38,064 nucleotides of DNA from Clostridiales bacterium (GCA_012727435.1 JAAYHB010000014.1:1-38064), one strand, 5' to 3'. Counted from the stretch's first letter, positions 1-8,045 are shown. Notes: generated from the letters alone by a model not told the origin. Program-made: numbers and translations.

Positions 1-264
1 AAAGAGGCTGTGGCGGCGGCAGCCGGCGGCGTCACCCGGAGGATGATGACAATCGAGAGGATTTCGACAAATCCTTATAAATACAAAATCGGGCACGCCG
101 ACGTGACCGAAATAGCAAACAAGGTTAAAAAAGTCAACCCTGAATTTATAAACGCAGAGGGCAATAATGTCACAGACGAGTGTGTGGAATATCTTTTGCC
201 TCTGATAGCCGGCGAGGTCAGGCCGCTGTTTGACAGAGGCATTCCGGTGCACATTATCATTTAA
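1..264 (+). CDS. Pyrophosphate-dependent phosphofructokinase, C-terminal fragment
   Basis: The reading frame is open from the first base to a TAA at 262-264, giving an 87-residue C-terminus whose start lies outside the window. The stretch containing STNPY, then EIANKVKKV, FINAEGNNVT and YLLPLIAGEV matches the C-terminal end of PPi-type 6-phosphofructokinases as I remember the family (a typical end reads IANKVKKVP, WINEEGN, YLRPLIQGE). These cytosolic glycolytic enzymes phosphorylate fructose-6-phosphate, using PPi or ATP. No catalytic residues are visible in this fragment, so the phosphoryl donor cannot be decided. A strong hairpin terminator follows within a few bases, so this is the last gene of its transcript. 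Confidence 0.75.
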   Translation, partial: KEAVAAAAGGVTRRMMTIERISTNPYKYKIGHADVTEIANKVKKVNPEFINAEGNNVTDECVEYLLPLIAGEVRPLFDRGIPVHIII

Positions 265-266
265 AC

Positions 267-302
267 GAAAAGCCCCGCGCGGCAGCGCCGCGTGGGGCTT
301 TT
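267..302 (+). terminator. Rho-independent terminator after the phosphofructokinase gene
   Basis: AAAGCCCCGCGCGGC and GCCGCGTGGGGCTTTT form a long GC-rich stem around an AGC loop, followed by T residues. It begins 2 bp after the stop codon. The flanking A and T runs would also let it work for minus-strand transcripts arriving from the acyltransferase gene. Confidence 0.85.
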
Positions 303-357
303 ACATAAAGGCTCGTGTTATGGTGTCCGGACTGCTATATGGTTTGAATGTTTTTGG

Positions 358-420
358 TGATTCTCAAGCCCCTTTTTTCAAAAAGGGGCTTGAGCAGAAG
401 GTTCGGGGGCGGAGCCCCCG
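358..420. repeat. Compound intergenic repeat, copy 1
   Basis: Two adjacent hairpins: CAAGCCCCTTTTT with AAAAAGGGGCTTG, then CGGGGGC-gga-GCCCCCG. The same two-part design recurs in at least five other gaps (6506-6600, 8695-8803, 12479-12524, 25453-25535, 34541-34683). This copy lies between two convergent genes. The T-rich half could act as a bidirectional terminator. Confidence 0.7.
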
Positions 421-427
421 AAGGTTT

Positions 428-1216
428 TTATTCCGCGTTATCGAGTTTCTCGTATCTGATGTACTCGGCGTTGTCGGGCGTGCAGACATGCTCGCGCATG
501 AACTTATAGACCTCGTCCCGCAGCTTTCGCCGCGCCTGCCGGGCCGGCAGGTCGGGATTCGGCCAGAAGGGCTGGCTTACATAGATTGTCACCAGCGGGC
601 GGCGGTTTTTCAGAAACCTTCTCTCGCGGTACTTGACGGCAAATGCAACTGCCGGCACTCCGAATTTGACCGGATATATAAAGGAATCGTCCGAGAAATT
701 CCGGACACCGGTATAATACGGCCAGATATGGGTTTCGGGGTATATTGCTACCACATGGCCGTTCTTTATGTGCTTGCCTATGGCATTCACAAAATTGCGC
801 ACGGCTCGCGGCGTATCGGGCACGGGTATTGCGCCCAGCATCACCACCAGATTGCGCAGCCCGGGTATTGACACCGCCTGCGGAGAGGTGATTACATAGC
901 ATCTTTTCGGAAAAGCCAGTATAGTCGGCGCAAAGGCGTCGTGAACCGAGAGGGTGTGGTTCCCGTAGAGGAAGTACCCGCCGCGCAGTTTTCGAAGCGC
1001 CTTTCGGTTGTGGATTCTGACGCCGTAAACAAACCGGCAGGTGACAAGCGCTACCGGTGTGGCTATCACCCGGTAGAGCAGCACGCAGAAAACCCGCCAG
1101 ACCGGGTTTTTTCTGATGAAAACGAAATTGTCGCCGATTTTCCTTGCCCGAATGGAGTTGCCGGCAAAGTCGTCATTCAGCTCGTCTTTGTAGTAAATGA
1201 CTTTCTTAGGCTTCAT
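428..1216 (-). CDS. PlsC-like 1-acyl-sn-glycerol-3-phosphate acyltransferase
   Basis: This 262-residue protein has the layout of the PlsC/AGPAT family, membrane-bound enzymes that acylate glycerol-phosphate lipids. A hydrophobic stretch around residues 45-65 precedes the acceptor motif GNHTLSVHDAF, in which the catalytic His and Asp are separated by five residues instead of the usual four (HX4D). As I recall, clostridial relatives share that spacing. The later YPETHIWPYYTG corresponds to the EGTR-like block. The start codon overlaps the end of the upstream glycosyltransferase gene by 11 bp, so the two are translationally coupled and probably act together on an envelope lipid. The family is clear; the exact acceptor is unknown. 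Confidence 0.8.
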   Translation of the reverse strand: MKPKKVIYYKDELNDDFAGNSIRARKIGDNFVFIRKNPVWRVFCVLLYRVIATPVALVTCRFVYGVRIHNRKALRKLRGGYFLYGNHTLSVHDAFAPTILAFPKRCYVITSPQAVSIPGLRNLVVMLGAIPVPDTPRAVRNFVNAIGKHIKNGHVVAIYPETHIWPYYTGVRNFSDDSFIYPVKFGVPAVAFAVKYRERRFLKNRRPLVTIYVSQPFWPNPDLPARQARRKLRDEVYKFMREHVCTPDNAEYIRYEKLDNAE

Positions 1217-2351
1217 GTTTTTTCTTCACTATGTCAATTATCATTTTTTCCATTTCGTTCATGCAGGCGTCGCGGTCAAAGCGCTTGGTGTAGCCCATAT
1301 AACGCTGGCTGCACTTTTCCCTTTCCTCTGGGTGGTCGAGCCAATAATCGATTTTCCTGGCAAGATCGGTCGCGTCGTTGCAGCGGAAAAGGTTGCGCTC
1401 GTCGAGCGCAAAGTGCCGGGTCGCACTGCGCTTTGAGTTCGAGATAATCGGCACCAGCCCGCATTTGATGGCCTCAAGGCAGGCGATGGCCTCAATTTCG
1501 ATCTCGGCAGGGTGGACATAGAGGTCGGCATAATTTATTATTTCAATGAGTTCGGCGCGAGGGTGAAATCCGAAAACCGGCGGGTTTTTCAGCTTTTTTC
1601 TGCTGTACTTTTCAAGCTTTTCGCGCAGCGGTCCGTCTCCGGCCAAGATAAGCTGGATTTTGTCTGCATATTTTGACCGCGCGACCGCACGGATCAGCAC
1701 ACGATGGGACTTCTCGCGGCTATACCTGCCGGTGAACAGAATTACGTATTTATCTTTGAATTCCTCCGGCTTTTCGCGCCGCCGCCTGACAAACTCGCTC
1801 CCCACCCCGTTTGAAATCACGCGGCAGGGCAGCGCTCTTTTGGTTTCGTTCTCGAAAACCGAACGTATGAACTGCGAGGGGTAATGGATACAGTCGACCC
1901 TGCGAAAAAGACTATAGTAAAAAAATTGATAAATGAGCTTGTTTACCGGCAGCACATTCATCATGAAAATGTGATTGGTAAAGTTCTCGGCCTGGACGTG
2001 GAAGCCGGCGGTAACCGGGATGCCTCTTTTTTTGGCTTCCCGTGCCGCGGCGCAGCAAAGGAAGAAGGGAGTCATGACATGCAGAGCGTCGGCGCCGTCA
2101 AGCGCGCGAAGTATTGTTTTTCTGTCCCGTCTGGACAGAACAACCCCGTTTTTTTCGACATATCTGTTTAGCGGGCCGAAATTTATCGGGGAGGTTATAT
2201 AATAGTTTTTTTGGCCGCGAAATTCCTGGTCGGGGCTCAGAATCCGCACCTCATGCCCTTTGCTGCGAAGCGAGGCGATAAGGTTTGCCGCTGCTATGGC
2301 CGTTCCGTTGTTGTCCTTGAGCGGGATGTCACATGCAACGACGATAATCAT
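1206..2351 (-). CDS. GT4-type glycosyltransferase, possibly a diacylglycerol glycosyltransferase
   Basis: The 381-residue protein has the two-Rossmann GT-B layout of glycosyltransferase family 4. The N-terminal half has a glycine-containing loop (NNGTAIAAANL) and GVPVTAGFHVQAEN-like acceptor elements. The C-terminal half has FTGRYSREKSHRVLIRA, LILAGDGPLREKL and the E-X7-E motif in EIEAIACLEAI that binds the sugar nucleotide. Family members closest in style add glucose to diacylglycerol, and the coupled acyltransferase supports a glycolipid role, but the donor and acceptor are inferred. It is the first gene of a two-gene operon with its own promoter at 2428-2456. Confidence 0.8.
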   Translation of the reverse strand: MIIVVACDIPLKDNNGTAIAAANLIASLRSKGHEVRILSPDQEFRGQKNYYITSPINFGPLNRYVEKNGVVLSRRDRKTILRALDGADALHVMTPFFLCCAAAREAKKRGIPVTAGFHVQAENFTNHIFMMNVLPVNKLIYQFFYYSLFRRVDCIHYPSQFIRSVFENETKRALPCRVISNGVGSEFVRRRREKPEEFKDKYVILFTGRYSREKSHRVLIRAVARSKYADKIQLILAGDGPLREKLEKYSRKKLKNPPVFGFHPRAELIEIINYADLYVHPAEIEIEAIACLEAIKCGLVPIISNSKRSATRHFALDERNLFRCNDATDLARKIDYWLDHPEEREKCSQRYMGYTKRFDRDACMNEMEKMIIDIVKKKHEA

Positions 2352-2427
2352 TTTCGAGTCCTTTCTTTTGTCACGGTTATCGCACAGTCATATGCAATGC
2401 TCGCCGGTTTGACATGTGTTTGCTCAA

Positions 2428-2456
2428 ATGATACCATATTTCCGGCGCCAATTCAA
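2428..2456 (-). promoter_or_regulatory. Predicted sigma-A promoter of the glycosyltransferase-acyltransferase operon
   Basis: On the minus strand TTGAAT (2451-2456) and TATCAT (2428-2433) are separated by 17 bp. The start codon is about 75 bp downstream. Confidence 0.55.
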
Positions 2457-2591
2457 GTGTTTTTTGTGTGGTGCGCCCAAGGGAATAAAATGCAGGGCTT
2501 TTATTACCGGGTGCGTCTGAGAAAAATATATGCATATTCAACACAAAATCTGTGCCTCGTTTCGGGTTTCACCCCGAAGACAGGCAATAAA

Positions 2592-2624
2592 CAAATCACC
2601 CGGGCGCGTTCTCCGGGTGACTTG
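2592..2624 (-). terminator. Terminator after the KamA-family gene
   Basis: On the minus strand TCACCCGG and CCGGGTGA form the core of a stem, extended by ACAA/TTGT pairs and followed by TTTGTTTATT. It lies just beyond the stop codon of the frameshifted aminomutase gene. The rest of 2352-2648 holds only the glycosyltransferase promoter; I see no gene. Confidence 0.8.
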
Positions 2625-2648
2625 TTGTTTTATGGTATTCGGGTTTTA

Positions 2649-3778
2649 TCACCCGGCTTCGTCAATCTCATTGAGCCAACCCTGGTCATCGGCCACCCGC
2701 TGGGCGAATATCCTTGAGGCATCCCTGTCGAATTTTGCCTGGTGATACTTGAAGAGCATCAGGTTCTGCCCGGGGTAGAAGCCCAGTATTTCGATTTTTC
2801 CGGTTTTATGAGACATGCAGTACCTGAAGGCCTTTGCCAGCCCGTTCATCTGTGACCTCGCCTCGTCGACGATTCTGACGCCCTTTTTGAGCGGCAGCTG
2901 GAATTGATTTTTTACCCCCTTAGCCGGCCGGCACTGGAACACATAATAGGGGTGCACGGCCTGCATGGTCAGCTCGTTGAAGAGCAGGGCGAGTGTGGCG
3001 GGGTTGTCGTTGACACCCCGGAGCAGGACGGTCTGATTTTTGATAGAGCACCCCGCCTCATGTAGTGCCTTTATTGCGCTGATTGCCTCGGGGGTCAGCT
3101 CGCGCGGGTGGTTGAATTGGTGATGATATAAATTTTCTTTTGTTTTCCGTATTTCTCGAGTATTGAGAGCAGCTCATGGTCGTCGGTGATTCTCTGGGGC
3201 AGAACGACTGGCATTCTCGTGCCGAATCTGATAAAATCAATGTTTTTCAGCGAGACCAGATATTTCAGGTATTTTTCGATAATAGCGTTTTCGTTCATAA
3301 AAGCGTCGCCGCCCGAAATCAGCACATTGTTTATTTCTTTGTGGGATTTAATATATTCGGCCATGGCCGGCAGGAATTTTGCCACTTCGTTTCCGTCCCC
3401 TCCCACCATTCGTTTGCGAAAGCAGTGCCGGCAGTACATGGCGCAGCGGTCTGTCGACAGAATCAGGGCGGTTTGCTTGTACTTGTGCTGCATTCCGGTA
3501 ATAACCGTATTCTGATATTCACCGCTGGTATCGGGCTCTCCGCCCTCGGAAAACTCGTTGACGTCGGGAATTGCCATCCTGAAGATGGGACCGTCTGTTT
3601 CGTCGGCATAAATCAGAGAAAAATAGTAGGGAGTCACGCACATCGGATATTTTTTTATTATTTCCGCCATTTTTGTCTTTTCAGTCTCAGTGAGCCTTAT
3701 TACTTTACTGATGTCCTCCACGCTACGGTAGCTCTGGTCAAGTGCTTCTTTCCATGTAAGGTTTCTTGTCTGCTCCAT
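2649..3778 (-). pseudogene. KamA-family radical SAM protein (lysine 2,3-aminomutase-like), frameshifted
   Basis: The first part (ATG at 3778, Shine-Dalgarno AAGGAGG 6 nt upstream) carries the radical SAM cluster motif CAMYCRHC at residues 112-119, then ISGGDAF and FGTRMPVVLPQRI. At about 3119-3121 the frame breaks: it reads IYIITNSTTRAS and stops, whereas the shifted frame gives the family's QFNHPREL. Restoring one base in a GG that should be GGG rejoins it to a second part with TVLLRGVNDNP, YYVFQCRPAKGVKNQF and YCMSHKTGKIEILG. The rejoined protein is about 376 residues, shorter than classical lysine 2,3-aminomutases, and I do not see their PLP-lysine PGGGGK segment. The substrate is unknown. 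Either a real loss of function or a one-base assembly error. Confidence 0.85.
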
Positions 3779-3844
3779 CAATTTCCTCCTTTTTTGCGTG
3801 TTGAGGCGCCCGGACGGCCCGGTTTTTTACTTCTATTAGCAATC

Positions 3845-3873
3845 ATTGTATCATATTAATGAATAAATGTAAA
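3845..3873 (-). promoter_or_regulatory. Predicted promoter of the KamA-family gene
   Basis: Minus strand TTTACA (3868-3873), a 17-bp spacer and TACAAT (3845-3850), about 67 bp upstream of the ATG at 3778. Confidence 0.5.
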
Positions 3874-3981
3874 GATATGTAAAGGCTCCGGCGGGTTTTC
3901 CGGGCAGTATGTGCATTTTAGGCGGAGATATAAAACCCTTTTATGCCGGTTTTGTGCAAATAGCAAAATTTATAAAAGCGC

Positions 3982-4010
3982 TTGACAAGGAAGTTAGTTT
4001 GTGCTAACAT
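3982..4010 (+). promoter_or_regulatory. feo operon promoter
   Basis: TTGACA (3982-3987), a 17-bp spacer and TAACAT (4005-4010). A palindrome occupies the spacer and part of the -10 element and a second lies immediately downstream, so repressor binding would block RNA polymerase. Confidence 0.75.
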
Positions 4011-4033
4011 ACAGCTGGTTAGTCATGACTAAC
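3993..4033. promoter_or_regulatory. Twin palindromic operators of the feo operon
   Basis: GTTAGTTTGTGCTAAC (3993-4008) and the perfect palindrome GTTAGTCATGACTAAC (4018-4033) are both 16 bp and are centred 25 bp apart. Their half-site GTTAG/CTAAC resembles the TTAGGTTAG-type boxes of DtxR/IdeR iron regulators. Which protein binds is inferred from the feo context. Confidence 0.65.
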
Positions 4034-4052
4034 ATTGTGGAGAGAAAAGCAT

Positions 4053-4439
4053 ATGACGCTTGACAAACTGCCGCCCGGAGAGAGCGGAATCATCGAGTAT
4101 GTGGGCGGGTGCGGGGCACTCCGGCACCGGCTGCTTGACATGGGGCTCATCCCCGGGACAAGGGTGACCGTCCGGAAGAGGGCGCCGCTGGGCGACCCTA
4201 TTGAAATATGGGTCCGCGGGTACCTCTTGACCCTGCGGCTTGAGGACGCCGCCTACATAGGTATTGCTTCGGGAGGTAACGAAGATGGTATTCGCGCTGG
4301 CCGGCAACCAGAACAGCGGAAAAACTACGCTTTTCAACATTCTTACCGGGGGAAACCAGCGTGTGGGGAACTTCCCGGGTGTGACTGTCGAGCAAAAAAG
4401 CGGCGAAATCAGAGTTGCAAAGGGCAACACGGTAGTTGA
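4053..4439 (+). CDS. feoA: FeoA ferrous iron transport accessory protein, with abnormal C-terminus
   Basis: The ATG at 4053 follows GTGGAGAG. Residues 1-70 form a standard FeoA SH3-like domain: TLDKLPPGESGII, LRHRLLDMGLIPGTRVTV, APLGDPIEIWVRGYLLTLR. FeoA is a small cytosolic partner of the FeoB channel. FeoA normally ends about here (roughly 75 residues), but this frame continues for another 55 or so residues, overlapping feoB by 155 bp, with a low-complexity, unfamiliar tail. A TAA in another frame at 4277-4279 would end the protein just before feoB, so a one-base indel is a plausible explanation. The identity is firm; the 3' end is not. Confidence 0.8.
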   Translation: MTLDKLPPGESGIIEYVGGCGALRHRLLDMGLIPGTRVTVRKRAPLGDPIEIWVRGYLLTLRLEDAAYIGIASGGNEDGIRAGRQPEQRKNYAFQHSYRGKPACGELPGCDCRAKKRRNQSCKGQHGS

Positions 4440-6297
4440 CCTGCCCGGGATCTACTCAATTAATCCATACTCCTCCGAGGAGGTCGTTACCCGGGATTTT
4501 CTAATTAACCAAAAGCCCGACGGGATTATCAACATAGTTGACGCAACCAATATTGAAAGAAACCTGTACCTCACGCTCCAGCTCCTCGAGCTGAACATCC
4601 CGACCGTCATCGCGCTCAACATGATGGACGAGGTGAGGGCCAGCGGGGGGACGGTTGACACAAAGCTGCTCTCGGAGCTTATCGGTGTGCCGGTGGTACC
4701 GATTTCGGCGGCTAAAAAAGAGGGCATCTCCGAGCTGGTGAGGACCGCGGTACAGACCGCCGAAAAAAAGATATGCCCGAAAGTTAAGGATTTCTGCCCG
4801 GAGGGTCCGGTCCACCGTTGCATACATGCAGTGTCGCACATGGTGGAGGACCACGCAAGAAAACTCGGCCTGCCGCCGAGATATGCCGCGACCCGGCTTA
4901 TCGAAGAGGACGACAACCGCGCATTTGCGGCAAGTCTGGGGCTTGGAGAAAACGAAATCGAGATGATTGACCACTCGATCCTCGAGATGGAGGCCGAGCG
5001 GGGGCTTGATCGCTGGGCGGCGATGGCTGACATGCGGTATGCCTTTATCGAGAGAGTCTGCAAACGGACGGTTAAAAAGGCCGGCGAGACCCGCGAGCGG
5101 CTGCGCAGCATGAAAATCGACCGCGTGCTCACCGGCAAGTACACCGCCCTGCCGATATTTTTCGGCGTGATGCTTCTGGTTTTCTGGCTGACCTTCGGGG
5201 TGATAGGCGCCCCGCTCTCGGATCTTTTCCTGCTCGGGATTGATTCGCTCTCGGGACTTGTGGACAAAGCCCTCACCAGAGGCAATGTGAATCCGGCAAT
5301 ACATAGCCTTATCATTAACGGGATTTTCGCCGGGATCGGGAGCGTGCTCTCGTTTTTACCGATTATTGTCGTGCTGTTTTTCTTCCTCTCAATACTTGAG
5401 GACACCGGGTACATGGCGCGGGTGGCGTTTGTCATGGACAGACTGCTCCGCCGCATCGGGCTGTCGGGGCGCAGCTTCGTGCCGATGATTATCGGGTTCG
5501 GCTGCTCTGTCCCGGCAATCATGGCGACCCGGACGCTGGCCAGCGAGCGCGACCGGAAGCTGACGATAATTCTCACCCCTTACATGAGCTGCTCGGCCAA
5601 AATCCCGATTTACGCGGTCTTCTGCGCGGCCTTTTTCCCGAAGCATGCGGCCTTGGTGATGATTAGCCTCTACATCCTCGGTATGTTGACCGGAATACTT
5701 GTGGCGCTTTTGCTCAACAAAACAGTCTTTCGCGGCAAGCCTGTCCCCTTTGTGATGGAGCTGCCCGACTACCGAATGCCCTCGGCCCGGAGCGTTCTTT
5801 TGCTTCTGTGGGAGAAGGCGAAGGACTTTTTGCAGAGGGCTTTCACGATAATTTTTGTCGCCACTGTGGCTGTCTGGTTTCTCGGTTCGATTGATGCCGG
5901 CATGAATTTCGTGACCGACAGCTCAAAGAGCCTTCTTGCGGCGGTCGGCAGGTTTATTGCCCCGATTTTCAAGCCGCTGGGTTTTGGCGACTGGAAGGCG
6001 GCTACCGCGCTTATCGCCGGGTTTTCCGCAAAAGAGGCTATGGTGAGCACTCTGGGAGTGCTCTCGGGAGTCGGGATTGCCGGGCTCTCCGAGAGGCTGC
6101 CGGCTATGTTTTCGACACTGTCGGCTATGAGCTATCTTGTGTTTACACTGCTCTATACCCCCTGCGTCGCAGCGACCGCCACAATCCGGCGCGAGCTCGG
6201 CTCGGGCTTGAAAACTCTCGGTGTGGTTTTCGGGCAGTGCGTTGTCGCGTGGATTATGTCGTTTTTGGTATACTCAGCAGGCTTGTTGTTCATATAA
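4285..6297 (+). CDS. feoB: FeoB ferrous iron transporter
   Basis: The protein has 670 residues, normal for FeoB, starting at ATG 4285 (MVFALAG) 8 nt after GGGAGG. The N-terminal G domain has GNQNSGKT (residues 7-14, P-loop), FPGVTVEQ (switch I), DLPG (52-55) and NMMD (112-115, guanine specificity). It is followed by the FeoB helical domain and from about residue 290 by repeated membrane segments, including SLVPMIIGFGCSVPAIMATR-like gate motifs around 5490-5530 and the YTPCVAA repeat near 6160. It imports Fe2+ across the cytoplasmic membrane. It overlaps the feoA frame and is followed by the small Cys-rich gene, forming one iron-uptake operon. Confidence 0.95.
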   Translation: MVFALAGNQNSGKTTLFNILTGGNQRVGNFPGVTVEQKSGEIRVAKGNTVVDLPGIYSINPYSSEEVVTRDFLINQKPDGIINIVDATNIERNLYLTLQLLELNIPTVIALNMMDEVRASGGTVDTKLLSELIGVPVVPISAAKKEGISELVRTAVQTAEKKICPKVKDFCPEGPVHRCIHAVSHMVEDHARKLGLPPRYAATRLIEEDDNRAFAASLGLGENEIEMIDHSILEMEAERGLDRWAAMADMRYAFIERVCKRTVKKAGETRERLRSMKIDRVLTGKYTALPIFFGVMLLVFWLTFGVIGAPLSDLFLLGIDSLSGLVDKALTRGNVNPAIHSLIINGIFAGIGSVLSFLPIIVVLFFFLSILEDTGYMARVAFVMDRLLRRIGLSGRSFVPMIIGFGCSVPAIMATRTLASERDRKLTIILTPYMSCSAKIPIYAVFCAAFFPKHAALVMISLYILGMLTGILVALLLNKTVFRGKPVPFVMELPDYRMPSARSVLLLLWEKAKDFLQRAFTIIFVATVAVWFLGSIDAGMNFVTDSSKSLLAAVGRFIAPIFKPLGFGDWKAATALIAGFSAKEAMVSTLGVLSGVGIAGLSERLPAMFSTLSAMSYLVFTLLYTPCVAATATIRRELGSGLKTLGVVFGQCVVAWIMSFLVYSAGLLFI

Positions 6298-6327
6298 ATA
6301 AAATCAAAGGGAAGGCGGGTGCTTTGA

Positions 6328-6501
6328 ATGAATTGGCTGGATTACACGATACTTGCCGCGGTGGTTTTGGGTGTCTCCGGCGTTCTTTTGTGGCTGCGAT
6401 ACAGGAAGAAAAAAGGCGCCGGCGCCTGCTGCTCCTGCTCGGGCTGCCCTTTTGGCTCTGCATGTGCAGGTTACTCTCCAAAACATCAAAATAAACAATA
6501 A
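6328..6501 (+). CDS. FeoB-associated Cys-rich membrane protein
   Basis: A 57-residue protein starting MNWLDYTILAAVVLGVSG. It has one N-terminal membrane helix (about residues 5-24), a basic stretch RYRKKK, then a cysteine cluster CCSCSGCPFGSAC and a short hydrophilic tail. This is the layout of the small Cys-rich proteins encoded next to feoB in many Firmicutes, thought to assist iron uptake at the membrane. It begins 30 bp after the feoB stop. Start codon choice rests on the MNWLDY onset typical of the family. Confidence 0.85.
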   Translation: MNWLDYTILAAVVLGVSGVLLWLRYRKKKGAGACCSCSGCPFGSACAGYSPKHQNKQ

Positions 6502-6505
6502 AGTT

Positions 6506-6600
6506 GCGGAGCGCTGCCCCGTTTTCTTGTGGGGCTCCGCCCCACACCCTGCTCAAGACCCTTTTTAAAAAGGGCCTTGAGAATCCCAAAAACTTTCAAA
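6506..6600. repeat. Compound intergenic repeat, copy 2
   Basis: Contains GGGGCTCCGCCCC and the T/A-rich half CAAGACCCTTTTTAAAAAGGGCCTTG, here in the opposite order to copy 1, then AAAAACTTT. It sits between the convergent feo and gpsA operons. Confidence 0.65.
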
Positions 6601-6610
6601 GCATGTCGCT

Positions 6611-6648
6611 AATAAAGCAGCGCGGGCTCCATAACCCGCGCTGCAAAT
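6611..6648 (-). terminator. Terminator of the gpsA-zinc-ribbon operon
   Basis: GCAGCGCGGG (6617-6626) and CCCGCGCTGC (6635-6644) form a 10-bp perfect stem. On the minus strand it is followed by TTTATTAGC, so it best serves the minus-strand genes, though the feo operon ends here too. The remainder of 6502-6771 is repeat copy 2 and AT-rich sequence without a visible gene. Confidence 0.65.
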
Positions 6649-6771
6649 GCTTGAAATAATCACGAAAATATGTTAGCATAAAAATCGGAATTTTAAAATT
6701 GTGATGCTGTTAAATAAAGATGTCGATGACATTCGCACAACCTGTGAAAGCAGGGGTGGATGCAGCACGGC

Positions 6772-6957
6772 TTATTTGACAGTCATGTCAAAATGCTGCC
6801 CGCAGCGCGGACAGGTGACGCCATGAAAGCCGGGTCGCCTCGGAAGCCGAAGCATGGCGCGGCAGTGAGGGCACCTGTGATAAACATGAGTTTTCCGGTC
6901 GCGCCATTTGTTCCGGCACAAAAGCAGGGAGTTGCGTGCTTCCTTTAATAACCTCAT
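6772..6957 (-). CDS. Small zinc-ribbon protein
   Basis: A 61-residue basic protein with two CxxC knuckles: CPHCRAMLRLPRRPG near residue 29 and CPRCGQHF near residue 49. The spacing and the LRLPRRPG linker are typical of small clostridial zinc-ribbon proteins of unknown role. The start is well supported: AAGGAG lies 8 nt upstream of the ATG at 6957. The gene begins 20 bp after the gpsA stop and ends before a minus-strand terminator, so it is the second gene of the gpsA transcript. No enzymatic function is visible; a nucleic-acid or metal-binding role is only a guess. Confidence 0.75.
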   Translation of the reverse strand: MRLLKEARNSLLLCRNKWRDRKTHVYHRCPHCRAMLRLPRRPGFHGVTCPRCGQHFDMTVK

Positions 6958-6977
6958 CTTGGGTACTCCTTGCAGAG

Positions 6978-8015
6978 TCAGATTATGGTTTCTCTTTCAA
7001 AATCCCTCCAGGGGATGTTTACCGGCTCACCTTTCCGTATTATTGCGTCGACATGCAAAAGCAACGGGAAATCCGCCTCGGTCACCCGTCCGGCGGCAAT
7101 CAGCTCGCGGACCGCCGTGGCGGTTCTTCCGGCGATGACAACCGACTCAAGCGTGATGCCGGCCAGTTTTTTCATGGCTTCATCAAAAGACATGCCGCTG
7201 CCGAGGAGGATTCCGATTTTGCGCGTGCGCCCGCCGAACACCGTGACGTAAAGGTCGCCGGCGCCCAGCATGATGTTGTCAGGACGCCCGCCGCAGAGTT
7301 CAATTAGCTTTGACATCTCGTGCACAGCCTGGCCGAAAAGTGCGGCCTGCGAGTTGTAGTGCTCAAATTCGCGCCCCTCACGGCGGTAAGAAAGGCCGAT
7401 GGCAAGACAGACGCCAAGCGCATAGGCGTTTTTCATCGCAACCGCACACTCGACGCCGCGGACGTCGGTTGACAGGCTGATGTGATAAAAGTCGGTCTCA
7501 AAAAGCGATTTTATCCGGCGCAGGGTGGAAATATCCCGCCCGCAGAAGGTGACCGCCGTCATGTCCCGGTCGGCCAGCTCATAGCTGGTGCAGGGGCCGC
7601 CTATGGCGTTGAACGAAATCTTCTTTTCGGTCGACGCTTCAAATACCTCAGGATATGATATGAGCCCGCCGGCTCCGGTATTCATCATTCCCTTGGTAAC
7701 CGAGAGAACCGGGAGCGACTCGGGAATTTTCGGGATTATATTTTGTATGAACCAGTCGAGACCGAAGCTTGAGACCCCGCAGATAAGCAGGTCGGCGCCG
7801 GTCAGCGCCTCGTCGACTTCTTCGATCTGGTAATAGCTGATGCCGTCGGGCAACCTGCGCTTGAGCGTCAGGTGATTGCCGGTGGCTTTGGCGTGCTCGA
7901 TTATTTCGCGGTCGAGCGGGGTGCCTACAAGGCGGACGGTGTGACCGTTGGCCCTTGCGGGGACCGACATGGCGGAGCCCATCATTCCGGCTCCTACAAT
8001 AGTGATTGTTGACAT
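6978..8015 (-). CDS. gpsA: NAD(P)-dependent glycerol-3-phosphate dehydrogenase
   Basis: The 345-residue protein starts at the ATG at 8015, 6 nt after AAGGAG. It has the Rossmann motif GAGMMGSAM (residues 8-16), VTKGM near 107-111, the block GGPCTSYELA (139-148) in place of the usual GPSFAKEVA, the catalytic Lys in AMKNAYALG (K195) and the late GAGDLYVTVFGGRTR motif. GpsA reduces dihydroxyacetone phosphate to sn-glycerol-3-phosphate, the backbone of phospholipids, in the cytosol. The altered GPCTSYE block marks a divergent subgroup, so substrate is probable rather than certain. The MORN gene starts divergently only 30 bp away. Confidence 0.85.
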   Translation of the reverse strand: MSTITIVGAGMMGSAMSVPARANGHTVRLVGTPLDREIIEHAKATGNHLTLKRRLPDGISYYQIEEVDEALTGADLLICGVSSFGLDWFIQNIIPKIPESLPVLSVTKGMMNTGAGGLISYPEVFEASTEKKISFNAIGGPCTSYELADRDMTAVTFCGRDISTLRRIKSLFETDFYHISLSTDVRGVECAVAMKNAYALGVCLAIGLSYRREGREFEHYNSQAALFGQAVHEMSKLIELCGGRPDNIMLGAGDLYVTVFGGRTRKIGILLGSGMSFDEAMKKLAGITLESVVIAGRTATAVRELIAAGRVTEADFPLLLHVDAIIRKGEPVNIPWRDFERETII

Positions 8016-8045
8016 GGGTAACTCCTTTTTGTGGTGGTGTTTATT

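Noticed and set aside
4452-5576. 374-codon minus-strand open frame inside feoB
   Set aside because: Shadow frame of a GC-rich gene; Ser/Arg-rich composition, no family motif, and feoB is unambiguous.
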